From: Actinomycetes bacterium
Lineage (GTDB): Bacteria > Actinomycetota > Acidimicrobiia > Acidimicrobiales > CADCSY01
Length of the DNA: 47,980 nucleotides
Assembly: GCA_025464025.1 (NCBI GenBank)
Contig: JAODBP010000113.1
Coordinates: 1 to 47,980 of the forward strand
Direction: 5' to 3'
Shown: positions 39,689-47,236 of the stretch, one piece after another
How the letters are laid out: each line of letters starts with the position of its first letter
Position numbering within the stretch: position 1 is the first letter of the stretch
Translations under genes and position numbers: made by a program
The notes under the pieces: model-generated
Seen by the model: the letters and a program-made list of their open reading frames with translations, nothing else
Told to the model about the DNA's origin: nothing
Databases searched by the model: none

Positions 39689-41470
39689 TCAGCCTCGGGC
39701 GTTCGTCTCGAGCTGGCCGGCGTGGTACCGGACCCGCGGGCTCCACAGGAGGAAGCCGTCCATCGACGACTTCTGCGCGCCCCGGATCTGCTGCCAGACC
39801 TGGGTGTCGCTGTAGGCGATCCCGTCGAGCGAGAAGTCCTGGAGCCACGGGGTCCAGTGCACGCCGGTGCCCTTGGCCTTCTCCTGGAAGTCGTCGAGGG
39901 ATCGGTTGACGATCGTGAACGGGTTCAGCGCCGGGCTCGTGACCTTGTACTGCTGGTCGGTCCAGAGCGACGGGTAGACCATCGGCGCGATGTAGTCGAC
40001 GTGCTTGGCGATCAGCGCGACGTTCTGGCCGACGGCGGCCGGGTCGCCGGCGGCGATGCCGAACAGCGAGGCGCCCTGGTACACGCCCTTGGCCCGGAGC
40101 AGCTCGTGGCTGCGGGAGAGGAACCCGGCCACGCCGGTCTTCACCGCGTCGTCGTCGCTCGGCATGCCGGGGAAGACGATCTGGCGGAGGTCGCCCTCGG
40201 GCCGGCGGATGTAGTCGTAGAGGATCTCGTCGACGCCGGCGCCGGCCGCCTCGGCCGCGATGTCGAGGTTGTACTGCTGGACGGCCTTGCTGGCCATGTT
40301 GGTGAAGGCCAGGCCGCCATACGACCCGTGCGGGGTGCCCTGGGGGGTCTGGACGACCCAGTCCTTGTGCCCGTCCTTCCACGCCGCGGTGGCCAGGATC
40401 GGGTCCCGGAACACGACGACCCGGCCGATCACCCGCACGCCCTTGTCGTGGAGCACCTTCACCGCGTCCTCGAGGTCGTAGTAGTGCTTGACCGACCCGA
40501 TCTGCTTGGCGAGCGGCACGTTCGAGTCGTAGCCGACGTCGCCGTCCTCGTCCTTGAGGTCAAGCTCGACGGTGTTGATCTTGCCGGCGTCGATGAGGTC
40601 GAAGACGCCCTGGCGGAGGTCCTTGGTCCGCCACGAGATGGCGCTCATGTGCACGCCACGGACGTTGGGCCGGGCGATGGGGACGAAGACCTCGCGGGTC
40701 ACCTTGTAGCCGGCCGCGTCCTCGGTCCGCAGGACGATGGGTCCGGCCGGCGGCGTCTTGTAGTCGACGGTGAAGGCGCCGTGCTCGTCGAGCTCGACCG
40801 GCTCGCCGTTGGCCGTCATGGTGACGCCCTCGGGCTGGGCGACCTTGCCGCTGAGGTGCACCGGCTCGTCCATGCGGTGCTCGGGCAGCAGGCGTCGGGT
40901 GTCGATGACGGGCGGCTGGGTGTCGACGTCGATGTTCCAGACGAACCGGCTCGCCGGCAGGACGGGCCGGGGCACGGTGAGCACGAGCTGGTGGTGGCCG
41001 GCGAGGAGCTGAGCCGGCGTCCAGCGGTAGCCGTCCTTCAGCTGCTGGGCGTCGGTCACCTCGTGACCATCGAACGAGAGGCCCGACGACGGCAGGCCGG
41101 TCTTGGGCTTGATCGAGATGCGCACGTCGAGCTTGCCGGCGGCCTCGTAGGTGACCGCCGCGTCGCGGTCGAGGCCGGTGGAGGTGAGGTGGACCCGGGT
41201 CGCCGACCACAGCCCCCGGGCCAGGAACAGGCCGACGGCCAGGACCGCCAGCACCAGCAGGGTGTCGAAGCCCGAGAGGCGACGGCGACGACGGAAGCCG
41301 GCCAACCCGCTGCGACGCCGCGACCCGATCGAGGTGCGGCCGAGCGAGGCCCGGGGGTCGTACAGGATGGCCGCCCGCGGCGAGTCCGCGAGCCCGTCCC
41401 AGGAGTCGCGCTGCCGGCGTCGTCCCTGGCCGCCGGAGGCGCCGGGGATGTCTCGGAGAGAGGTGGCCAT
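39689..41470 (-). CDS. DUF4015 putative glycoside hydrolase, membrane-anchored
   Basis: A 593-residue protein with a basic cytoplasmic N-terminus, one membrane helix (about residues 70-95, T-L-L-V-L-A-V-L-A-V-G-L-F-L-A) and an extracellular part. Residues 100-260 are beta-rich. The C-terminal 320 residues are the DUF4015 TIM-barrel: G-V-H-M-S-A-I-S-W, T-V-E-L-D-L-K-D-E-D-G, V-D-E-I-L-Y-D-Y-I-R-R-P and V-D-Y-I-A-P-M-V-Y-P-S-L-W. Two acidic residues on these strands would be catalytic. The substrate is unknown. I start at ATG 41470; GTG 41497 would add nine residues, and TAGCCT lies 18 bases before it. Confidence 0.8.
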   Translation of the reverse strand: MATSLRDIPGASGGQGRRRQRDSWDGLADSPRAAILYDPRASLGRTSIGSRRRSGLAGFRRRRRLSGFDTLLVLAVLAVGLFLARGLWSATRVHLTSTGLDRDAAVTYEAAGKLDVRISIKPKTGLPSSGLSFDGHEVTDAQQLKDGYRWTPAQLLAGHHQLVLTVPRPVLPASRFVWNIDVDTQPPVIDTRRLLPEHRMDEPVHLSGKVAQPEGVTMTANGEPVELDEHGAFTVDYKTPPAGPIVLRTEDAAGYKVTREVFVPIARPNVRGVHMSAISWRTKDLRQGVFDLIDAGKINTVELDLKDEDGDVGYDSNVPLAKQIGSVKHYYDLEDAVKVLHDKGVRVIGRVVVFRDPILATAAWKDGHKDWVVQTPQGTPHGSYGGLAFTNMASKAVQQYNLDIAAEAAGAGVDEILYDYIRRPEGDLRQIVFPGMPSDDDAVKTGVAGFLSRSHELLRAKGVYQGASLFGIAAGDPAAVGQNVALIAKHVDYIAPMVYPSLWTDQQYKVTSPALNPFTIVNRSLDDFQEKAKGTGVHWTPWLQDFSLDGIAYSDTQVWQQIRGAQKSSMDGFLLWSPRVRYHAGQLETNARG

Positions 41471-41572
41471 GGGTGAGGTCGCGGCACGGTGCCTCACGGC
41501 TCCGCCCGCGGGGTCAGGCTAGGCCACCAACACGGTTCGTGGCCAAAGTCGGTGGTCACCGGGGGTGCGGGG

Positions 41573-43981
41573 TCACCCGACGACGCTCGCCTCACCCTCC
41601 GTGACGGATTCCCGAAGATCGATCTCGCCGGTGGCGTCCTCCATCCACTCGCCCCGACGGGCGAACCACCGGCGCGGGCCCCGCCGGGGCGACTGGCCGT
41701 GTCGGCGGACGACCAGGAGCGGCGTGGCCGAGGCCCCGGCCACGACGTCGCGCAGGCGGCCGAGGGAGCCCTGGTCGTCGTCGGCCCAGGTCTCGCTGAC
41801 GGCGAGGACCACCAGGTCCGAGGTCCGGCTGGCCCGCAGCACCTCGCCGATGACGTCGCCGTTGACGACGTCGGAGGTGGTCCAGACGCCTTCCCGCTCG
41901 AACCCCTCGGCGGCGACGGCGGCCAGGTCGTGCGAGGCGTCGTCGTCGCCGCCGCCTAGGAGGTGGATGGTGGCCCCCGACGAGCGGGCCAGCCGGCGGG
42001 CGAGGTCGAGCCCGGCCGCCTCGTGGAAGCCGTGGCCGTAGGGCACCAGCACCTGGCTCCCCTTCCCCAGCGTCGTCCCCCGTCCGGCCGGGTCGACGAG
42101 CACGGCCACGTCGGCCGGGGCCTCGCGGAGGACCTGACCCAGGCTGCCGCCCAGGAGACGACCGCCGAACACCGGCTTGCGGAGGGACATGAGGACCAGG
42201 TCGGGCTGGCGCTCGGCCGTCACCCGCACGATGGTCTCGCCGACCGAGCGGGTGGCCACGGCCAGGGGCACGGCGGTGAACCCGGCGCCCTGCACGAACT
42301 CGGACAGCGGGCGGAGGGCCGCGGCCGCCCGCTGGCCCCGGGATTCCTGGCCGAGGCCGGAGCGGACGGCCGAGTCGGTCGGGCGGATCGTCCGGAGCAG
42401 GATCACCTCGACCGGCTGCTCCTGGTTGCGGGCCAGCGACATCGCGGTGTGGACCAGCTCGAAGGCGTTGGCCAGGGACGGCACGTGCACGAGCACGCGG
42501 AACACGTCGTCCTCCTGCTCGGTGTCGCTCTCCTCGGCGATCATCCGCTCCTGCTCGTGGCGGGGGTAGATGGCGCCGAGGATCGGCGTGGTCATGAACG
42601 TGGTGACCAGCGCCATGATCACGAGCATGGCGAAGAGGGCCGGCGGGATGACCCCGAGGTCGAGCCCGATGTTCAAGATCACCAGCTCGGTCAGGCCCCG
42701 GCAGTTCATGAGGATCCCGAGGCCGAGCGACTCCCGCCACGACAGCCCGACCATCCGCGCCGCGACCGTCGAACCACCCCACTTGCCGAGGATGGCCACG
42801 CCCACGATCGCCGCGCAGTAGAGCCACAGGGTGGTGTCGGTGCCGAGTTGGCCGATCTCGGTGCGCAGGCCGCTGTAGGCGAAGAACAGCGGCAGCAGGA
42901 AGATGACGGCGAAGTCCTCGAGCTTGTTGGTGAGCTCGGCGATGAACTCGGACTGCTGGGGCATGATCGCCCCGAAGAGGAAGGCCCCGAAGATGGCGTG
43001 GATGCCGATGCGATCGGTGGCCACCGCGCTCAGCAGGAGGCCGACGAAGACCACGGCCAGCATCGTCGACGACAGGCCGCCGCCCTCCTCCTGGTAGGTG
43101 GCCAGGCGGGCCACCGCCGGGCGGACCAGGACGAGCATGCCGGCGATGAACAGCACGGCGAGGCCGATGGTCCCGAAGGCACCGCCCAGCCCGTCAGCCG
43201 CGGCCACGGCGACCACGACGGCGAGCAGGCACCAGGCCGTGACGTCGTCGATGGCCGCGCAGGTGATGGTGACGGCGCCGAGGCGGGTCTTGTTCAGGCC
43301 CCGCTCGGTGAGGATCCGCGCCAGCACCGGGAACGCCGTGATGCTCATCGACGCCCCGAGGAACAGGGCGAAGGGCACGAAGTCGCCCTCGGCCGAGCCC
43401 AGCCGGGTGAAGATGGCGAGCGCCACCCCGACGCCGCTGAGGAACGGGACGATGATGCTGGCGTGGCTGACCGCGGCGGCGGCATGGCCCCGGCCCTTGA
43501 GCAGCCGCACGTCGAGCTCGAGGCCGATCAGGAACATGAAGAACACGAGCCCGATCTGCGACAGCACGTCGATGAACGGGAGCACGTCGGCCGAGAACAG
43601 CCGGTGCTGGAGCCCGGGGGCGACCGCGCCGAACAGCGACGGACCGAGGAGGATCCCGGCCACGATCTCGCCCATGACCTGGGGCTGGCCGATGCGCCGG
43701 AACAGGGCGCCCACGACCCGGGCCAGCGTGATCACCACCACGGTGGCGAGCAGCAGCTTCCAGAAGGCGGCGTGGACGTCGAGCGCCTCCTTGGTCGCCG
43801 GCGCACCGCCTCCCTCGGGCTTCGGCGCGTGGAGCCCGTCCCCCGCCCGGAGGAGGAACTGCAGGACGACCACGGCCAGCACGGCGATGCCGACGTAGAA
43901 GGCCCAGATCCGGGCCGTGCCGGTCGAGCCGAAGCCCGACCCGGCGGGCTCCGCGGGCGTGACGTCCGGCGCTACGGGCAT
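41573..43981 (-). CDS. Cation:proton antiporter (CPA2/KefB type) with two C-terminal USP-like domains
   Basis: An 802-residue protein. About 12-13 membrane helices span residues 20-500, with G-Q-P-Q-V-M-G-E-I-V-A-G, G-A-S-M-S-I-T-A-F-P-V-L-A and C-A-A-I-D-D-V-T-A-W, the Asp-Asp ion-binding motif of CPA2 Na+/H+ or K+/H+ exchangers. Residues about 525-802 contain two UspA-like regions: V-F-R-V-L-V-H-V-P-S, V-L-M-S-L-R-K-P, then V-L-V-P-Y-G-H-G and L-L-V-V-R-R-H. They probably bind a nucleotide and regulate transport. The start is ATG 43981 (GGGAAG upstream); the longer frame has no SD. It likely controls pH or K+. Confidence 0.85.
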   Translation of the reverse strand: MPVAPDVTPAEPAGSGFGSTGTARIWAFYVGIAVLAVVVLQFLLRAGDGLHAPKPEGGGAPATKEALDVHAAFWKLLLATVVVITLARVVGALFRRIGQPQVMGEIVAGILLGPSLFGAVAPGLQHRLFSADVLPFIDVLSQIGLVFFMFLIGLELDVRLLKGRGHAAAAVSHASIIVPFLSGVGVALAIFTRLGSAEGDFVPFALFLGASMSITAFPVLARILTERGLNKTRLGAVTITCAAIDDVTAWCLLAVVVAVAAADGLGGAFGTIGLAVLFIAGMLVLVRPAVARLATYQEEGGGLSSTMLAVVFVGLLLSAVATDRIGIHAIFGAFLFGAIMPQQSEFIAELTNKLEDFAVIFLLPLFFAYSGLRTEIGQLGTDTTLWLYCAAIVGVAILGKWGGSTVAARMVGLSWRESLGLGILMNCRGLTELVILNIGLDLGVIPPALFAMLVIMALVTTFMTTPILGAIYPRHEQERMIAEESDTEQEDDVFRVLVHVPSLANAFELVHTAMSLARNQEQPVEVILLRTIRPTDSAVRSGLGQESRGQRAAAALRPLSEFVQGAGFTAVPLAVATRSVGETIVRVTAERQPDLVLMSLRKPVFGGRLLGGSLGQVLREAPADVAVLVDPAGRGTTLGKGSQVLVPYGHGFHEAAGLDLARRLARSSGATIHLLGGGDDDASHDLAAVAAEGFEREGVWTTSDVVNGDVIGEVLRASRTSDLVVLAVSETWADDDQGSLGRLRDVVAGASATPLLVVRRHGQSPRRGPRRWFARRGEWMEDATGEIDLRESVTEGEASVVG

Positions 43982-44030
43982 GCCGAAGGCTTCCCGGGCG
44001 GCCGGTGGGACGAAACCCGCCCGGACGCGA

Positions 44031-44058
44031 CGGTGCCGCCCCCGGAGGGGCGGCACCG
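44031..44058 (-). terminator. Hairpin downstream of the S1 protease gene
   Basis: A 12-bp perfect stem (arm CGGTGCCGCCCC) with loop CGGA follows the - strand stop at 44076 by 17 bases. It has no T tract. Position and stability fit an intrinsic terminator separating the protease from the antiporter gene. Confidence 0.6.
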
Positions 44059-44075
44059 GTCAGATCGTGGTGGGA

Positions 44076-44945
44076 CTAGAGCGGCAGGCCGGGCTTGAAG
44101 GCCTCGGTGCCGGGGACCAGCTGCACGCCCGTGAAGCTGGTGTGGGCGTGGAGGTAGGTCAGCTCGAGGCCGAGGTCGCCGACGCCGTTCGACAGGGCGA
44201 GCGGGGCGATGGCCACCGTGCTGAGGACGCCGAAGGCCTTGCCGGTGGCATCGAGGAAGCCGCTGCCCGAGTCACCGGGGATGCCGGGGGTCACGGTGTA
44301 GACGGTGTGGTTCCACCCACCGGCGTCGGTCCCGAGGCTGATGCCCTTCTTCGGGCTGAGCAGGGCGATGCCGAAGCGGAGGCTCGAGTTGCCGTAGCTG
44401 TAGACGTCGGCGCCCTGGGCCGTGGCCCCGCCGACGGCGACCGGGCCGCCCCACTTCGGCACGGACGGGTTGATCTTGCCCACGTCGGCCGGATCGACCT
44501 TCACCAGGGCGAGGTCGTTGTACTGGCACGTGTCGGGGTTCGACTCCCCGTTGGCCTGCATCGTGAGCCAGGAGTTGTAGACGAGCGTGCCCGGCTGGGA
44601 GGCGCCTTCGATCTCCACCGGCGTGCCGAGCGGCAGCGAAGCCGCCGTGCAGCCGTTGGTGTCGGTGGCGGCGCCCGTGCCGGAGCAGTGGGCCGCCTGG
44701 CCGATGTAGACGTTGGTGCCGTCCTGGTAGATGAAGTTCGCCGTGCACTGGGCGCCAGCGGTGACGAGCTGGACCCCGGGGTGGATGGTCGCGGTCGATG
44801 CCGGTGCCCACGCAGTCACCGCACCGGCGGTGCCGGCCGCGGGGAGCAGGCCCAGGAACAGGGCCAGGGCGGCAACGACGAACAGGAGGATGCGAAGGGG
44901 CTTCATGCCCTGGGAACGGCTCGGGGCCGCCGAACTTTCGGTCAT
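44076..44945 (-). CDS. Secreted trypsin-like (S1) serine protease
   Basis: A 289-residue exported protein. The hydrophobic signal segment is R-I-L-L-F-V-V-A-A-L-A-L-F-L-G. The catalytic triad is G-Q-A-A-H-C (His), Y-N-D-L-A-L-V (Asp) and G-D-S-G-S-G (Ser), in correct chymotrypsin-fold order. The His loop Cys and others could form disulfides. The start is ATG 44945 or the internal ATG 44906 (M-K-P-L-R-I-L), which gives a cleaner signal peptide. A CRP-like palindrome lies 18-33 bases before ATG 44945. It has no propeptide motif that I recognise; the targets are probably extracellular. Confidence 0.85.
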   Translation of the reverse strand: MTESSAAPSRSQGMKPLRILLFVVAALALFLGLLPAAGTAGAVTAWAPASTATIHPGVQLVTAGAQCTANFIYQDGTNVYIGQAAHCSGTGAATDTNGCTAASLPLGTPVEIEGASQPGTLVYNSWLTMQANGESNPDTCQYNDLALVKVDPADVGKINPSVPKWGGPVAVGGATAQGADVYSYGNSSLRFGIALLSPKKGISLGTDAGGWNHTVYTVTPGIPGDSGSGFLDATGKAFGVLSTVAIAPLALSNGVGDLGLELTYLHAHTSFTGVQLVPGTEAFKPGLPL

Positions 44946-44962
44946 GCAACCAAGTTCGCCCC

Positions 44963-44978
44963 GGTGACGAGAGTCACC
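44963..44978. promoter_or_regulatory. CRP/GlxR-like palindrome upstream of the S1 protease
   Basis: GGTGACGAGAGTCACC has perfect 6-base arms around GAGA and reads GTGA-N6-TCAC. It shares this pattern with 35368-35381 upstream of the WxL-like operon. Confidence 0.45.
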
Positions 44979-45042
44979 TCCCCGGGCGGGAAAACCGTTT
45001 GGTTACCCGGAGGTAGGCCGGGAAGATGGCCACGTGGGGTTC

Positions 45043-45074
45043 GCCGTGGGCGGGTCATCGCACTCGCCCACGGC
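45043..45074 (-). terminator. Hairpin downstream of the VOC gene
   Basis: The exact 10-bp arms GCCGTGGGCG and CGCCCACGGC (12-base loop) lie 15 bases past the VOC stop on the - strand. It is a probable terminator without a T tract. Confidence 0.5.
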
Positions 45075-45088
45075 CACTCTCCCCGCGT

Positions 45089-45508
45089 TCAGCTCCCGAA
45101 GCGCATGAGCTCCCAGGGCAGGCCGCCGACGGTCACCGGCGCCAGCGTGGCGGGCTCCCCGGCCCCGGCCACCGTCTGCACCTCGCCGACCTCGAAGCCG
45201 GCCGCCGCGGCCCGCTCGGCGTAGCCCTCGACGTCGGGGGTGGCGAACGCCACCATGGCGACGCCGGGGTGCACCGTGCCTCGCAGCTCGACCGGGATCT
45301 CGACCAGCTCGACCATCCCCGGCGGCTGGCCGATCACGACCCGGCGGCCCGGCTCGGCCACCGGCGGCCAGCCGAACACGCGGGTGCTCTGCTCGGCGTC
45401 GTTCTCGAACCAGCGGGGTTCGGTCAGGCCGACGATCTCGGTCAGGAAGCGCGTGGCCTCGTCGATCGCGTCGGTGAAGAGGACGACGTGGAAGATCCGG
45501 CTGGGCAC
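45089..45508 (-). CDS. VOC family protein
   Basis: A 139-residue single-module VOC protein. The GTG start gives M-P-S-R-I-F-H-V-V-L-F (metal-site His), and the end has G-G-L-P-W-E-L-M-R-F (metal-site Glu). The longer frame upstream is unsupported and overlaps the divergent gene. TACGCT lies 7 bases before the GTG with no SD. The substrate is unknown; the family includes glyoxalases, dioxygenases and fosfomycin-resistance enzymes, but no specific signature is visible. Confidence 0.8.
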   Translation of the reverse strand: MPSRIFHVVLFTDAIDEATRFLTEIVGLTEPRWFENDAEQSTRVFGWPPVAEPGRRVVIGQPPGMVELVEIPVELRGTVHPGVAMVAFATPDVEGYAERAAAAGFEVGEVQTVAGAGEPATLAPVTVGGLPWELMRFGS

Positions 45509-45537
45509 GGGCCGGAGCGTAGGGGTAGCAAGGTCAC
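45509..45537. promoter_or_regulatory. Divergent leaderless promoters (VOC / ferritin-like)
   Basis: Within 29 bases, TACGCT reading left (complement of 45516-45521) lies 7 bases before GTG 45508, and TAGCAA reading right (45526-45531, imperfect TAnnnT) lies 6 bases before ATG 45538. Confidence 0.35.
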
Positions 45538-45849
45538 ATGGCGCATGAGGGATACCACGAGGACGAGAGCCGGCTCCGCCCGGAGACGAAGGACCTCCAC
45601 CGGGCACTGGTGTCGCTGCAGGAGGAGCTCGAGGCGGTCGACTGGTACCAGCAGCGCATCGACGTGTGCGAGGACCCGACCCTGGCCCGGATCCTCGCCC
45701 ACAACCGGGACGAGGAGAAGGAGCACGCCGCCATGGTCCTGGAGTGGATCCGGCGCCAGGACCCGAAGTTCGACGAGGAGCTGCGGACGTACCTCTTCCA
45801 GGACACCGCCCTCGAGGACGAGCTCGCCGAGACCGGGCACGGCGAGTAG
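45538..45849 (+). CDS. Encapsulated-ferritin-like protein (EncFtn family)
   Basis: A 103-residue two-helix protein closely resembling encapsulated ferritins: R-P-E-T-K-D-L-H-R-A-L-V-S-L-Q-E-E-L-E-A-V-D-W-Y-Q-Q-R, then L-A-H-N-R-D-E-E-K-E-H-A-A-M-V-L-E-W. Glu30, Trp36, Tyr37, Glu60 and His63 match the ferroxidase and metal-entry positions of EncFtn. It forms annular decamers that oxidise iron inside encapsulin shells in characterised relatives. No encapsulin gene is adjacent, and the C-terminus (A-E-T-G-H-G-E) lacks a recognisable encapsulin-targeting peptide. Its role here could be stand-alone iron oxidation, or the shell gene may lie elsewhere. Confidence 0.85.
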   Translation: MAHEGYHEDESRLRPETKDLHRALVSLQEELEAVDWYQQRIDVCEDPTLARILAHNRDEEKEHAAMVLEWIRRQDPKFDEELRTYLFQDTALEDELAETGHGE

Positions 45850-45862
45850 CTGCCCGACGCAG

Positions 45863-46621
45863 CTACAGGAAGGCCTTGAGCGCCTCTCGGGCGGTGGCCA
45901 GGAAGGCGTTGGGGTCGGCCGCCTTGGCGGCGGCGCCCGCTTCGTCCTTCGGCATGGCGTAGGTGATGTAGCGGTCGTCGCCGAGCGAAGCGACGAGCGC
46001 GCTCGCCACGTCCTCGGCGGTGGCACCCCCGGGGGCGCCCTTCACCATCGACGGCTCGTTGTCCGGCTTGTCGTCGCTGAACTCGGTGGCCGTGGTGCCG
46101 GGCACGAGGACGCGGGCCCGGACACCGGAGCCGGCGAGCTCGAGGTAGAGCGCCTCGGTGAACAGCTCGAGGGCGGCCTTCGAGGCCGAGTAGGCGCCGA
46201 CGCCGAAGGCGGCCGAGTGCACGCCCATCGACGAGACGTTGACGATCTCGCCGCTCCCCCGCTCCAGCATCCGCGGGAGGAAGGCCAGCGCCAGGCGCAC
46301 CGGCGAGTGGTAGTTCATGGCCATGACGTCCTCGAGGTCGGTGGCCGTCATCGCCTTGGTGCGGCGCCGCTTCGGGACCCCGGCGTTGTTCACGAGCACG
46401 TCAACGCCGCCCATCTCCTCGTCGACCTTCGCGGCCAAGGCGTCGAGCGAGTCGAGGTCGGCCAGGTCGGCGACCCAGTACGGGCCGCCGGTCTCCTCGG
46501 CGAGCTCGCGGAGGCGGTCCTCCCGGCGGGCGCAGGTGCCGACGGTGTGGCCGGCGGCGGCGAGGGCGCGCGCCGAGGCCGCCCCGATGCCGGACGAGGC
46601 GCCGGTGACGAAGACCTTCAT
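45863..46621 (-). CDS. SDR family NAD(P)-dependent oxidoreductase
   Basis: A 252-residue classical short-chain dehydrogenase. T-G-A-S-S-G-I-G is the cofactor glycine motif, N-N-A-G-V follows, and N-V-S-S-M plus Y-S-A-S-K are the catalytic Ser, Tyr and Lys. The TGA of the upstream gene is two bases before the ATG, so it is co-transcribed with the carboxymuconolactone-decarboxylase-like gene. The substrate is not readable, but a xenobiotic or steroid/fatty-acid role would fit the flanking LLM oxidoreductase (inference). Confidence 0.88.
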   Translation of the reverse strand: MKVFVTGASSGIGAASARALAAAGHTVGTCARREDRLRELAEETGGPYWVADLADLDSLDALAAKVDEEMGGVDVLVNNAGVPKRRRTKAMTATDLEDVMAMNYHSPVRLALAFLPRMLERGSGEIVNVSSMGVHSAAFGVGAYSASKAALELFTEALYLELAGSGVRARVLVPGTTATEFSDDKPDNEPSMVKGAPGGATAEDVASALVASLGDDRYITYAMPKDEAGAAAKAADPNAFLATAREALKAFL

Positions 46622-46623
46622 GC

Positions 46624-47133
46624 TCAGGCGGAGCTGGTCGAAGACGTGGCGAGGGCGGACTGCAGGTCGCACGCCTGGTCGAGGCCGAGCACCTGCATGA
46701 ACTTGCCGAGGGCCAGGTACTTGCCCAGCACGAGGGTGAGCTCGACGATCTCGCCGCTGTCGAAGTGCTGCTTCAGCCGGCCCATGAGCTCGTCGGAGAT
46801 GGCGGACGAGTCGGTGGCGTACTGGGCGGTGAACTCCAGGGCGACGACCTCGGCGGGCGTGAAGCCGGCGGCCTCCGACGGCGAGGCGACGGCGGCCAGC
46901 AGCTCCTCGGTGATGCCGGCCTCGAGGGCCTGGGGCGTGCGCCAGCCGAGGCAGACCGTGCACTGGTTCGCCTGGGCGATCCTCATGCGGACGAGCTCGT
47001 GGAGGCGCCAGTCGAGCGTGCTGTTCCACACGGCCTGGTCGTAGGCGTTGGCCCCGGCGGCGAGGTCGGGCCGGAGGGCGAAGGCCTTGAAGATGTCGAG
47101 GCCGTCACCCTCGGGAAGGTCGATGCGTGCCAT
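46624..47133 (-). CDS. Carboxymuconolactone decarboxylase/AhpD-like protein
   Basis: A 169-residue all-helical protein of the CMD/AhpD family. N-Q-C-T-V-C-L-G-W has the C-x-x-C redox pair used by AhpD-type peroxidase partners (an enzyme lacking it would be a decarboxylase), and H-E-L-V-R-M-R-I-A precedes it as the family helix. It could reduce a peroxidase or decarboxylate an aromatic ring product. It is first in a two-gene operon with the SDR. TAACGT lies 7 bases before the ATG with no SD. Confidence 0.8.
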   Translation of the reverse strand: MARIDLPEGDGLDIFKAFALRPDLAAGANAYDQAVWNSTLDWRLHELVRMRIAQANQCTVCLGWRTPQALEAGITEELLAAVASPSEAAGFTPAEVVALEFTAQYATDSSAISDELMGRLKQHFDSGEIVELTLVLGKYLALGKFMQVLGLDQACDLQSALATSSTSSA

Positions 47134-47140
47134 GTGACCG

Positions 47141-47146
47141 ACGTTA
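47141..47146 (-). promoter_or_regulatory. Putative -10 element of a leaderless promoter (CMD/SDR operon)
   Basis: TAACGT on the - strand lies 7 bases before ATG 47133 and overlaps an imperfect GTGA-N6-TTAC palindrome (47134-47147). Confidence 0.4.
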
Positions 47147-47193
47147 CTTCCCGGCTTGACACGACAACGTTCTAAGGGGAAGCATTAGTACGA

Positions 47194-47209
47194 GTTCGAG
47201 CATTCGAAC
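47194..47209. promoter_or_regulatory. 16-bp palindromic operator candidate between divergent operons
   Basis: GTTCGA-GCAT-TCGAAC has perfect 6-base arms and lies 28 bases before the LLM oxidoreductase ATG and 61 bases from the divergent CMD gene. The spacing and length fit a TetR-type operator. The order of arms is reversed relative to the actinobacterial LexA box (TCGAAC-N4-GTTCGA). Confidence 0.45.
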
Positions 47210-47236
47210 AACTATCCGTCTCGAGCAGGGGGCTCC

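Noticed and set aside
47194..47209. LexA/SOS box before the LLM oxidoreductase
   Set aside because: The actinobacterial SOS box reads TCGAAC-N4-GTTCGA; here the arms are in the opposite order, so it is listed only as a generic palindrome.
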